Positions 8,933 to 15,660 of a stretch of 64,000 nt of DNA are shown here, one piece after another. Under the pieces are notes generated by a model. It had not been told where the DNA came from and made no database searches. It saw only the letters and a program-made list of their open reading frames with translations. Source of the DNA: Nocardioides marinus (GTDB lineage: Bacteria > Actinomycetota > Actinomycetes > Propionibacteriales > Nocardioidaceae). The stretch lies in assembly GCF_013408145.1 (NCBI RefSeq), contig NZ_JACBZI010000001.1, forward strand, positions 496,001-560,000, written 5' to 3'. Numbering within the stretch: position 1 is the first letter of the stretch; each line of letters starts with the position of its first letter. The translations under genes were made by a program, and so were the position numbers.

Positions 8933-9664
8933 TCAGACCTTGCGCAGCACGGCGGTGACGATGCCGAGGATGGTGGCGTGGGTGCCGTCGATCGGCTCGA
9001 AGGCGTCGTTGTGCGGCAGCAGCCACACCTGCCCGCTCTTGCGGGAGAAGGTCTTCACGGTGGCCTCGCCGTCGATCATCGCGGCGACCATCTGACCGTT
9101 CTCGGCGGTGTTGGCCTGGCGGATCACGACGTAGTCGCCGTCGCAGATGGCGGCGTCGATCATCGACTCACCACGCACCTCGAGCAGGAAGAGCTGGCCG
9201 TCGCCGACGAGCTGCTTGGGCAGCGGGAAGACGTCCTCGACCTGCTCCTCGGCGAGGATCGGCGCGCCCGCGGCGATCCGGCCGAGCATCGGCACGTAGG
9301 AGGCGGCGGGCAGGGTGTCGCCGACCCCGGTCTCGTCGAAGGAGCTCTCGTCGGCCGAGGAGATCGCGCGCCGTGCGGCCATCGACTCGGGCAGGAAGAC
9401 CTCGAGGGCGCGGGGCCGGCTGCCGTCGCGCTTGATGAAGCCCTTCTCCTCCAGCACCTTCAGCTGGTGGGCCACCGAGGAGGTGCTGGTCAGGCCGACG
9501 GCCTGGCCGATCTCGCGCATGCTGGGCGGGTAGCCGCGTTGGGCGACCGCGTCGCGGATGGTCTCCAGCACCTTGGTCTGGCGCGGGGTGAGCCCGCTGG
9601 CGTCGGGCGGGCCGTCGGGGAGCGCGCTCACGCCGGGGGCGGCGTCGTCGTGGCTGGTCGCCAT
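8933..9664 (-). CDS. lexA: LexA, SOS-response repressor
   Basis: 243 residues from the ATG at 9664, which has a clear AGGAGG about seven bases upstream. The N-terminal winged helix spans roughly residues 25-90 ([14 protein letters not shown], then the recognition helix around [10 protein letters not shown]). The self-cleavage bond is Ala132-Gly133 in RIAAGAP. The catalytic dyad is Ser167 (GESMID) and Lys204 (ATVKTF). It binds the TCGAAC-N4-GTTCGA boxes found beside it, represses itself and is cleaved on RecA filaments. It is divergent from the SDR gene, with the LysM cell-division gene beyond, the usual actinobacterial SOS locus layout. Confidence 0.97.
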   Translation of the reverse strand: MATSHDDAAPGVSALPDGPPDASGLTPRQTKVLETIRDAVAQRGYPPSMREIGQAVGLTSTSSVAHQLKVLEEKGFIKRDGSRPRALEVFLPESMAARRAISSADESSFDETGVGDTLPAASYVPMLGRIAAGAPILAEEQVEDVFPLPKQLVGDGQLFLLEVRGESMIDAAICDGDYVVIRQANTAENGQMVAAMIDGEATVKTFSRKSGQVWLLPHNDAFEPIDGTHATILGIVTAVLRKV

Positions 9665-9779
9665 GGGGGTCCTCCTGGTTCGACCACCGGCCCGCAGGGT
9701 GCGCCCGCGGACGCGGCGGCACGGGTGTGGCACGGCCTGCGTCGTGGTGCTCACACGCTATGACTCATCCGGTCCGCGA

Positions 9780-9795
9780 TCAAACATGTGTTCGA
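9780..9795. promoter_or_regulatory. LexA (SOS) box between lexA and the SDR gene
   Basis: TCAAACATGTGTTCGA matches the actinobacterial SOS palindrome TCGAAC-N4-GTTCGA with one mismatch. It lies 116 bases upstream of the lexA start and 27 bases before the ATG of the divergent SDR gene, so it could control both. Confidence 0.8.
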
Positions 9796-9821
9796 ATCGG
9801 CGTGTCGAGCACACTCGGGCC

Positions 9822-10634
9822 ATGACGCCCCGCCCGGTCCCCGCCGCCCCCATCCAGCGCAGTGCCGTGGTCACCGGTGCTGCTCGCGGCATCGGCCGCG
9901 GGATCGCCGAGCTGCTGGTGGCCCAGGGGTACGCCGTGGTCGTCACCGATGTTGACGGGGAGGCCGTGCAGGCGACCGCGCGGGAGATCGGCGCCGTCGC
10001 CGGACTGGCCCATGACGTGCGCGACCCGGAGGCGCACCGCACGGTCGCCGAGGTGGCGGCCGGGCACGGTCGTCTGGTCGCCTGGTTCAACAACGCCGGG
10101 GTCGGCGACGACGGGCGACTCTCGGAGCTCTCCGAGGAGCAGGTGCGCCGGCTGGTGGAGGTGAACCTCCTGGGTGTCCTGTGGGGCATGCGCGCTGCGC
10201 TGGAGGCCTTCGGCGACGGCTCCGGCGACATCGTCAACACCGCCTCCCTCTCGGGGCTGGGGCCGGTCCCCGGCTACAGCGTGTACGCCGCGACCAAGGC
10301 CGCGACCGTGTCGGCCACCATGTCCGTGGCCGCCGAGACGGCGCGTCGGGTGCGGGTGCACGCGATCTGCCCCGACGGGGTCCGGACGGCCATGCTGGAC
10401 GAGCAGGACCCCGAAGGCCTGGGAGCGGCCCTGGTTCACTCGGGTGGTCGGATCCTGTCGGTGGAGGAGATCGCCGAGGCGGCCGTCGGGCTGGTCGGGA
10501 CCGGCCGCGTGATCCGGACGGTGCCGGTGTGGCGCGGGGCCCTGATGCGCACCATCTCCCTGGCTCCCGGCGTCGCCGCCAAGGGGACCGCGCTCTTCGC
10601 CGCCCAGGGTCGTCGGGCGCTCCGCCGCGGCTGA
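9822..10634 (+). CDS. Short-chain dehydrogenase/reductase (SDR)
   Basis: A 270-residue NAD(P)-dependent oxidoreductase of the classical SDR fold. The nucleotide-binding motif is TGAARGIG at residues 18-25, NNAG follows, and the catalytic pair is Tyr155 and Lys159 (YAATK) after the Ser in TASLSG. The substrate is unknown. The ATG at 9822 is chosen because the longer open frame runs through the SOS box into lexA. The SOS box only 27 bases upstream suggests the gene may be LexA-controlled, which would be unusual for an SDR. Its 3' end precedes the cluster of SOS boxes for the LysM gene. Confidence 0.85.
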   Translation: MTPRPVPAAPIQRSAVVTGAARGIGRGIAELLVAQGYAVVVTDVDGEAVQATAREIGAVAGLAHDVRDPEAHRTVAEVAAGHGRLVAWFNNAGVGDDGRLSELSEEQVRRLVEVNLLGVLWGMRAALEAFGDGSGDIVNTASLSGLGPVPGYSVYAATKAATVSATMSVAAETARRVRVHAICPDGVRTAMLDEQDPEGLGAALVHSGGRILSVEEIAEAAVGLVGTGRVIRTVPVWRGALMRTISLAPGVAAKGTALFAAQGRRALRRG

Positions 10635-10669
10635 CGGGGTGGGTGGGCTCGCGGCCCACGCAGGGGCAG

Positions 10670-10685
10670 TCGAACATTTGTTCGC
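10670..10685. promoter_or_regulatory. LexA (SOS) box 1 of the LysM gene
   Basis: TCGAACATTTGTTCGC differs from the palindromic consensus by one base. It is the most upstream of three sites within 70 bases. Confidence 0.8.
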
Positions 10686-10703
10686 AGAAACCCTTGATCT
10701 CGT

Positions 10704-10719
10704 TCGAACACCTGATCTA
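10704..10719. promoter_or_regulatory. Degenerate LexA (SOS) box 2 of the LysM gene
   Basis: TCGAACACCTGATCTA has an intact left half-site and two mismatches in the right half. Its placement between two better boxes makes it credible. Confidence 0.5.
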
Positions 10720-10722
10720 CTC

Positions 10723-10738
10723 TCGTACACGTGTTCGA
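10723..10738. promoter_or_regulatory. LexA (SOS) box 3 of the LysM gene
   Basis: TCGTACACGTGTTCGA has one mismatch to the consensus and lies about 120 bases upstream of the ATG. Centres of the three boxes are 34 and 19 bases apart. Confidence 0.75.
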
Positions 10739-10857
10739 TCGAACTGGTGGTCGAGCCGTCGGCCCCAGGCCCGCCCGGTCCTCCCTGACCGGGACTGTCG
10801 GTGGTCGTCGGTAGACATCGGTTCGCAGACCCACTCCGCCTTCCCCAGGAGATCCCG

Positions 10858-11250
10858 ATGAGCACCATGGTCCTTCCCGCAGTCCACCTCCCGGCCCGCA
10901 CCTCCGCCCGTCCGGTTCCGCGCTCGGCACCGCGTTCGGCTGCTGGCACCGACGGCCGTCTGCGCCTGACCCGGCGCGGTCGCCTGGTGGTCTTCGTGGT
11001 CGGCCTGCTGGTGGCCGTGGCGATCGCGGTGGCCTTCGCTGGCGGCTCGGTCGCGACCTCGGAGAAGGGGCAGCCGGTGCCCACCGACACGATCGTGGTC
11101 GGCACCGGGGTGACCCTGTGGGACATCGCCTCGGCCCGGGCCGAGGGCGGCGACGTCCGCGACATGATGTCGACCATCCAGCAGCTCAACCACCTCGAGA
11201 GCGGCATGCTCGTCGCCGGTCAGCGGCTGCGGGTCCCCGCCGACAGCTGA
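10858..11250 (+). CDS. LysM protein, SOS-induced cell-division suppressor (YneA/Rv2719c-like)
   Basis: 130 residues from the ATG at 10858, with AGGAG eight bases upstream. A basic N-terminal tail is followed by one membrane segment (about residues 43-62, VVFVVGLLVAVAIAVAF) and an extracytoplasmic LysM peptidoglycan-binding domain (about 80-127; TLWDIAS, INQLNHL-like region, LVAGQRLRVP). Small membrane-LysM proteins beside lexA (YneA in Bacillus, Rv2719c/ChiZ in mycobacteria, DivS in corynebacteria) halt division after DNA damage. Three SOS boxes upstream support the same role here. Confidence 0.88.
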   Translation: MSTMVLPAVHLPARTSARPVPRSAPRSAAGTDGRLRLTRRGRLVVFVVGLLVAVAIAVAFAGGSVATSEKGQPVPTDTIVVGTGVTLWDIASARAEGGDVRDMMSTIQQLNHLESGMLVAGQRLRVPADS

Positions 11251-11338
11251 GCGCGACGCGACGGGAGCACCGCCCCGGAAGGGGCGCACAGACTTCGCCG
11301 GTCGATTCGACCCCGGCCGGCGAAACCACGGGGAAGAC

Positions 11339-11369
11339 GAGGGGCGGGCCCACGGCGGGACCGCCCCTC
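11339..11369. terminator. GC-rich hairpin after the LysM gene
   Basis: GAGGGGCGG (11339-11347) pairs perfectly with CCGCCCCTC (11361-11369) around a 13-base loop, 90 bases past the LysM stop codon. It is probably a factor-independent terminator. Confidence 0.55.
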
Positions 11370-11386
11370 GGTGGTGCTGGGCGGGC

Positions 11387-11480
11387 CGCAAGGTCTGACT
11401 GATGTCAGTCAGACCTTGCGGTGCGCGGTCGAACCTTCGACCGCGAACCCGCAGGTTCGACCGATATCAGTCAGACCTTC
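11387..11480. repeat. Cluster of palindromes sharing TCAGTCAGACCTT
   Basis: A 16-bp perfect inverted repeat with a two-base centre spans 11387-11420. A second palindrome, GCGGTCGAA-CC-TTCGACCGC, spans 11425-11444. A third arm, TCAGTCAGACCTT, recurs at 11467-11479, and parts of the second motif (GGTTCGACC) recur just before it. The block lies between convergent genes and may act as a tandem terminator or protein-binding array. Confidence 0.7.
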
Positions 11481-11510
11481 GCGCACCGGCCGTCCTGGGC
11501 GGGGCCAGGC

Positions 11511-11858
11511 TCAGCGCGCGGCGCGCTTGCCGCCCTTGGGTCGCGGAGCGGGGGGCTCGGTGCCGGGTGCTGGGTCCGGGGCGACGACGCCGAGCTCGCG
11601 CAGCAGCCGCAGCCCGACCAACAGGCCGGCGAAGAGGCAGGCCACCGCGCCGAGGGAGGCCAGGGCGAGGAACCACCAGGCGGCGGTCCTGCCCTCGCGT
11701 GCGGTCGTGCCGAAGTCGATGGCCGCCCAGACCAGGTAGCCCCAGGCGACGACCAGGCCGGTGACCCCGGCGGTGAGGGCCAGCAGGCGACGGGTCCGGT
11801 GGGGTGCCGGGGGGCGCGGGCCGCTGTGCGATCCGTGCTTCCCTCCGCTCCCAGCCAC
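11511..11858 (-). CDS. Small membrane protein with two transmembrane segments, unknown function
   Basis: 115 residues if started at the GTG at 11858 (VAGSGGKHGS); a longer version from the GTG at 11936 lacks any ribosome-binding site and is less likely. Two hydrophobic segments (around LLALTAGVTGLVVAWGYL and FLALASLGAVACLFAGLLVG) are joined by a short charged loop (TTAREGRTA). The C-terminal tail is Pro- and Lys/Arg-rich. It resembles the DUF2530-like small membrane proteins of actinobacteria, but I cannot assign a function. It is convergent with the LysM gene and divergent from the sensor-like gene at 12007. Confidence 0.6.
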   Translation of the reverse strand: MAGSGGKHGSHSGPRPPAPHRTRRLLALTAGVTGLVVAWGYLVWAAIDFGTTAREGRTAAWWFLALASLGAVACLFAGLLVGLRLLRELGVVAPDPAPGTEPPAPRPKGGKRAAR

Positions 11859-12006
11859 CGCGCCATTGTCCCCGATCGCCCCACGCGTCACGGGGCGAAC
11901 CGCCGAGCGGTGCGGTCGCGCCCGGTGGCCCACCACGGGCCGAAGGGCCCGAGGAAGGGGCAGGAGGACCCTGATGGGGGATGGGCCGCGGGGTTAGCCT
12001 GGCTGG

Positions 12007-13077
12007 GTGGCCCAGGGACGAGGGGACGAGCCGGACGTCGCGGGCCGCGGTGCCCAGCGGACCGCGGCCGCCGACGCGCCGTCACCTGCGGGCCCACCTG
12101 CGGGCCCGCCTGCGGAGCCGCCCGCGGTGCCCATGACCCACCTCGAGGCCGAGGTCGAGCGGGCGGTCCTGGTCGACGACGTCGTACGGGCCGTGGTCGC
12201 GGACCTGCTGACGTTGCCGGACGTCGCACGCGTCGCCGTGGCGCTGACCGAGGGAGGGGGGCGTCGGCTGCGCTTCACCTCCGCCACCCGCGGCGGCGAC
12301 CAGGCGAGCGACCTGGACTGGTGCCACATCGACGCCTACGACGACGTGCCGCTCAACGACGTGGTCCGCACCGGTCGCCCGATCCTGGCGGCGCTCAGCA
12401 CCCTGGAGGAGCGCTGGCCGTGGCTGGCCCAGAGGGAGGGCGAGGCCGGCCACGTCGCCGCCGCCGTCGTCCCGATGCTGGGCACGAGCATGCGCCTGGG
12501 TGGGCTGTTCCTGCTCTACGACCGGCCGCAGACCTTCGGGCCCGAGCAGCGCGAGCTGCTGGAGGGGCTGGCCCGGCGTACGGTCGCGGCGCTGCACGAG
12601 GTCAGTGCCCGCCGCGCGGGGCCGGTCGACGACTCCCTGGAGGAGGTGCTCGACGCGAGCCCGGCCGTGGAGACCACGGGGCGCACGGCCACGCTGCGGC
12701 TGCTGCCCGAGCCCACCGCGCCGCGGGAGGCGCGGGCGTTCCTGGCTGCCGAGCTGCGCACCTGGGGCGTGGCCGACGACGTGGTCGACACCGCGCAGCT
12801 GTGCCTGTCGGAGATCGTGACCAACGCGGTCCACCACGCCCGCACCGTGGCCGATTTGAGGGTCTCGGTGGAGGAGGGCGTGCTCACGGTCGTCGTGCGC
12901 GACTTCGGCGCCGGGGGACAGGTCGTGGCGCCCGTGGGCGGGGAGGACCCGCTGGTGGTCTTCGGGCGCGGGCTGATGCTGGTCGAGGCGATGACCGACC
13001 GCTGGGGCTCCGAGCACGACCCCGGCGGCACGACCGTGTGGTTCTCCATCGACCTGGCACCGCACGACGCCGGCTGA
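12007..13077 (+). CDS. GAF-domain protein with anti-sigma/SpoIIAB-like kinase domain
   Basis: 356 residues from the GTG at 12007; the ATG at 12133 after a Pro-rich lead is an alternative. Residues about 45-205 look like a GAF sensor domain (WCHIDAYDDVPLNDVVRTGRP, ending in GLARRTVAALHE). Residues about 225-350 form an RsbW/SpoIIAB-type HATPase: the N-box SEIVTNAVHHA with Asn, VVRDFGAGG as G1, and FGRGLMLVEAMTDRWG as G2. Such proteins phosphorylate anti-anti-sigma factors or act as stand-alone stress switches. It may belong to the same signalling network as the RsbP-like phosphatase at 37174, which is inference only. Confidence 0.78.
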   Translation: MAQGRGDEPDVAGRGAQRTAAADAPSPAGPPAGPPAEPPAVPMTHLEAEVERAVLVDDVVRAVVADLLTLPDVARVAVALTEGGGRRLRFTSATRGGDQASDLDWCHIDAYDDVPLNDVVRTGRPILAALSTLEERWPWLAQREGEAGHVAAAVVPMLGTSMRLGGLFLLYDRPQTFGPEQRELLEGLARRTVAALHEVSARRAGPVDDSLEEVLDASPAVETTGRTATLRLLPEPTAPREARAFLAAELRTWGVADDVVDTAQLCLSEIVTNAVHHARTVADLRVSVEEGVLTVVVRDFGAGGQVVAPVGGEDPLVVFGRGLMLVEAMTDRWGSEHDPGGTTVWFSIDLAPHDAG

Positions 13078-13173
13078 CCCGGCGCGCCCGGCCGCGCGTC
13101 GCGGGCGGAGGTCGCCCCTGCGCGCCCGAGCACGTGCTTCACTGTGGCGCCAGTCACAGGTGCGGAGGGTGCG

Positions 13174-14046
13174 ATGAACGACTCGGTGCTGATCAGCGTG
13201 GGCCTCCCGGTCGCGCTGGCGATCATCATGTTCGGCCTGGGGCTGTCCCTGCAGGTCGCCGACTTCCGACGGGTGGCCCGTACGCCGCGTGCCGTGGTCG
13301 TCGCACTCGGCCTGCAGGTGCTCGTGCTGCCCGTCATCGCCTTCGGCCTGGTGGTCGCCTTCGACCTCGACCCCCTCCTGGCGGTGGGCGTCATGCTCCT
13401 GGCCGCCTCGCCCGGCGGCACGACCGCCAACCTGTTCAGCCACCTCTTCCACGGCGACGTCGCGCTGAACATCACCCTCACCGCCATCAACTCGGTGCTC
13501 GCGGCCGTGACGATCCCGCTGGTCACGAACCTGGCGATCGGCTACTTCGACACCGACGGCGACCTCGGGCTGCAGTGGGCCAAGGTCGTGCAGGTCATCG
13601 CGATCGTCCTGGTCCCGGTGGCGATCGGCATGCTGGTGCGCCGCTGGTCCAGCGCGTTCGCCGCCCGCGCGGACAAGCCGGTGCGGGTCTTCTCGATCGT
13701 CGTCCTGGTCGCCGTCGCGGTGGGCGCGCTGCTCGGCGAGCGGGAGAACCTCGGGGGCTACCTGCAGCAGGTGGGCATCGTGACCGGGTTGCTGTGCGTG
13801 CTCAGCCTCGGCCTCGGGTACGCCGGCGCGCGGCTCGTCCGCCTCGACCAGCCGCAGGCCGTGGCCAGCTCGATGGAGGTCGGCATCCACAACACCACCG
13901 TGGCGCTGACCATCGCCCTCTCGGTGCTCGACAGCACCGAGGTGGCGATCCCCGCGGCGGTCTACTCGATCCTGATGTACGTCCTGGCCACGGCGTTCGG
14001 GTTCCTCATCACCCGAGGCGCGGGCAGGGTCACTGCGGCTCGATGA
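13174..14046 (+). CDS. Bile acid:sodium symporter family (BASS) transporter
   Basis: 290 residues with about nine or ten hydrophobic segments and no signal peptide. The start is the ATG at 13174, preceded by GGAGGG at a good distance. Recognisable family features are the ASPGGTTANLFSHL segment and the crossover-helix region VGIHNTTVALTIALS. Members move organic acids with sodium; substrates range from bile acids to pantothenate and pyruvate, and the one here cannot be told. Its 3' end overlaps the convergent lipoprotein gene by 17 bases. Confidence 0.85.
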   Translation: MNDSVLISVGLPVALAIIMFGLGLSLQVADFRRVARTPRAVVVALGLQVLVLPVIAFGLVVAFDLDPLLAVGVMLLAASPGGTTANLFSHLFHGDVALNITLTAINSVLAAVTIPLVTNLAIGYFDTDGDLGLQWAKVVQVIAIVLVPVAIGMLVRRWSSAFAARADKPVRVFSIVVLVAVAVGALLGERENLGGYLQQVGIVTGLLCVLSLGLGYAGARLVRLDQPQAVASSMEVGIHNTTVALTIALSVLDSTEVAIPAAVYSILMYVLATAFGFLITRGAGRVTAAR

Positions 14047-14587
14047 CGGTGTACTGCAGCATCGTGCCGCCCTCGCCGTCGTCGGTGGCGCCCACCGTGA
14101 CCTCCCAGGGGCCGGTGAGCATCTCGATCAGCAGCCCGCCCATCGACATCGAGTTCTCGGTACGGCTGTAGCCGGCGTCCTCGAGCGCGGAGATCGCCTC
14201 GGCCATCGCCTCCTGGGCCGGGGCCTGGACCATGACCGTCACGAGGTAGGCCGTCGTGCCGTCCTGCTGGCTGCTCGCGCCGTTGAGGATCTCGCCCGCG
14301 ACCACTGGCACGTCCTCGGGGAACCCGGCGGGCAGGGAGCCGAGGCCGGAGGTGAAGGACCCGTCGTCGGTCTCGACCGAGATCCCGCCGTCCCCGGCGT
14401 CGAGGTCGATCTCCACACCCTCGGCCGCGGCGTCCTCCAGGGCCTTCTCCGCGGCCTTCTCGGTGGCGCGCTCGGCGAGCGCGTCGGCGCCGCAGCCGTT
14501 GGTCGTGACCGCGAGGGCCACCAGGAGCGGAACGGCGAGGAGTCGGTGCGGAGGTCGGGGTCCGTGCGGAGGGCGGAGGGAGCGCAT
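14030..14587 (-). CDS. Putative lipoprotein, unknown function
   Basis: 185 residues from the ATG at 14587; an upstream extension to 14683 has no signal character. Residues about 15-31 are hydrophobic and end in TTNGC, a weak lipobox with Cys32. After this comes an acidic, Ala-rich stretch that may be helical (TEKAAEKALEDAAAEG), then a compact domain with LPAGFPEDVPVVAGEI and a C-terminal beta-rich part. Similar small lipoproteins occur widely in Nocardioides-like genomes without a known role. The 3' ends of this gene and the symporter gene overlap tail to tail. Confidence 0.65.
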   Translation of the reverse strand: MRSLRPPHGPRPPHRLLAVPLLVALAVTTNGCGADALAERATEKAAEKALEDAAAEGVEIDLDAGDGGISVETDDGSFTSGLGSLPAGFPEDVPVVAGEILNGASSQQDGTTAYLVTVMVQAPAQEAMAEAISALEDAGYSRTENSMSMGGLLIEMLTGPWEVTVGATDDGEGGTMLQYTVIEPQ

Positions 14588-14744
14588 GGGGGGAGTGTGG
14601 TGCGTGCCCCTCGGGGAGGGAATGAGTACCTGTTGCTCAGGGTCCGACACGCCCGTGGCGGCAGCCCAGCGGGCCTCCGGCACGCCGCTGACCTGCGGCT
14701 TTGTCGGGAGTGTGATCCAGATGACGTCAATCTGGTCGGTCCAC

Positions 14745-14773
14745 TTGCGTGCCTAGTGATCCAGGCGTACGGT
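14745..14773 (+). promoter_or_regulatory. Probable nrdR-nrdJ promoter
   Basis: TTGCGT (14745-14750) and TACGGT (14768-14773) are separated by exactly 17 bases, a credible housekeeping promoter. The NrdR boxes begin three bases after the -10 element, where a repressor would block initiation. The gene-free stretch 14588-14972 otherwise holds only AT-richer leader sequence and the divergent upstream region of the lipoprotein gene. Confidence 0.5.
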
Positions 14774-14775
14774 TC

Positions 14776-14822
14776 CCACTACATCTAGTACTTACACGGA
14801 TGTAGTTATCCACATCTAGTTC
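14776..14822. promoter_or_regulatory. Tandem NrdR boxes
   Basis: CTACATCTAG (14779-14788) and CCACATCTAG (14810-14819) both fit the NrdR-box core CwAtATaTwG closely. They are 31 bases apart, three helical turns, which is the typical spacing of paired NrdR boxes upstream of ribonucleotide reductase genes. The AT-rich sites stand out from the GC-rich surroundings. They imply dATP-dependent autoregulation of nrdR. Confidence 0.78.
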
Positions 14823-14972
14823 ACAGAGCAAGGGTGGATGACTCACAGCTCCCTCGTGGTTCTCCACAGGGAGAGCCCCGATCTCCACATCGTCTGCACA
14901 CCCCACAGCCAGGGGTGTCGTAGCCGCGCCCGCGACCCGTCCGACCATCCTCACCCATGAAGGAGCCTCGCT

Positions 14973-15497
14973 GTGCACTGCCCGTACTGCCGAGCCACCG
15001 ACACCCGGGTGCTGGACTCGCGGGTCGCCGAGGACGGGGGATCGATCCGCCGCCGGCGTACCTGCTCCACGTGCGAGCGACGCTTCACCACCGTCGAGCT
15101 GATGCAGCTGACCGTGGTCAAGCGCTCGGGCGCCACCGAGCCGTTCGTCCGCGAGAAGGCCGTCTCCGGCGTCCGCAAGGCCTGCAAGGGCCGACCGGTC
15201 AGCGAGGACCAGCTCGCCTGCCTGGGCCAGGAGGTCGAGGACGCGCTGCGCACCGCCGGCGCCGCCGAGATCCCCGCCCACGAGGTCGGGCTGGCCATCC
15301 TGGGCCCGCTGCGCCGCCTCGACGAGGTCGCCTACCTCCGCTTCGCCTCCGTCTACCGGGCCTTCAGCTCCGCGGCGGACTTCGAGGCCGAGATCGCGAT
15401 GCTGCGTGCCGAGGCGGTCGAGCAGCGAGGAGCGCCAGCGACGAGCGAGCGTCGAGACCTCGAGAGCGACGACCTCACCCCTCAGCCCACGGGCTGA
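14973..15497 (+). CDS. nrdR: Transcriptional repressor NrdR
   Basis: 174 residues from the GTG at 14973, with AAGGAG eight bases upstream. The zinc ribbon uses Cys3, Cys6, Cys31 and Cys34; the Arg-rich segment SIRRRRTC contacts DNA; an ATP-cone domain covers about residues 46-136 and senses ATP/dATP. NrdR represses ribonucleotide reductase genes. The family usually ends near residue 150; here the last 25 or so residues ([13 protein letters not shown] and beyond) are encoded by a palindromic interspersed repeat and appear to be a non-native extension. nrdJ follows 163 bases downstream. Confidence 0.96.
   Translation: MHCPYCRATDTRVLDSRVAEDGGSIRRRRTCSTCERRFTTVELMQLTVVKRSGATEPFVREKAVSGVRKACKGRPVSEDQLACLGQEVEDALRTAGAAEIPAHEVGLAILGPLRRLDEVAYLRFASVYRAFSSAADFEAEIAMLRAEAVEQRGAPATSERRDLESDDLTPQPTG
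15413..15460. repeat. Palindromic repeat copy within the nrdR 3' end
   Basis: Contains GTCGAGCAGCGAGGAGCGCC, then GACGAGCGAGC and GTCGAGACC. It is nearly identical to the intergenic copy at 8866-8915. In frame it encodes the C-terminal tail of NrdR. Confidence 0.8.
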
Positions 15498-15504
15498 CAC
15501 AGAC

Positions 15505-15540
15505 CGCCCGGCAGGTAGTGGGGAAGCTGCCTGCCGGGCG
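15505..15540 (+). terminator. Hairpin between nrdR and nrdJ
   Basis: CGCCCGGCAGG (15505-15515) pairs perfectly with CCTGCCGGGCG (15530-15540) around a 14-base loop, eight bases past the nrdR stop. It could be a partial terminator or an mRNA-stabilising stem in an nrdR-nrdJ transcript. No cobalamin riboswitch core was recognised in the rest of the leader. Confidence 0.5.
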
Positions 15541-15660
15541 CACCAACCCCTCTCCCCACCGCATCAGCACGCACAGGCAGCACTGTCGGTGGCCACCCCG
15601 AGACTGGCCACTGACGACCACCCACCCCACCCCTCACACCGGGAACAGAGGAGCATCACC

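Noticed and set aside
15498..15660. Cobalamin riboswitch upstream of nrdJ
   Set aside because: A B12-dependent reductase invites the idea, and a GGCCACTG string occurs, but the other conserved core blocks of the cobalamin riboswitch are not recognisable. The visible stem (15505-15540) is a simple hairpin.
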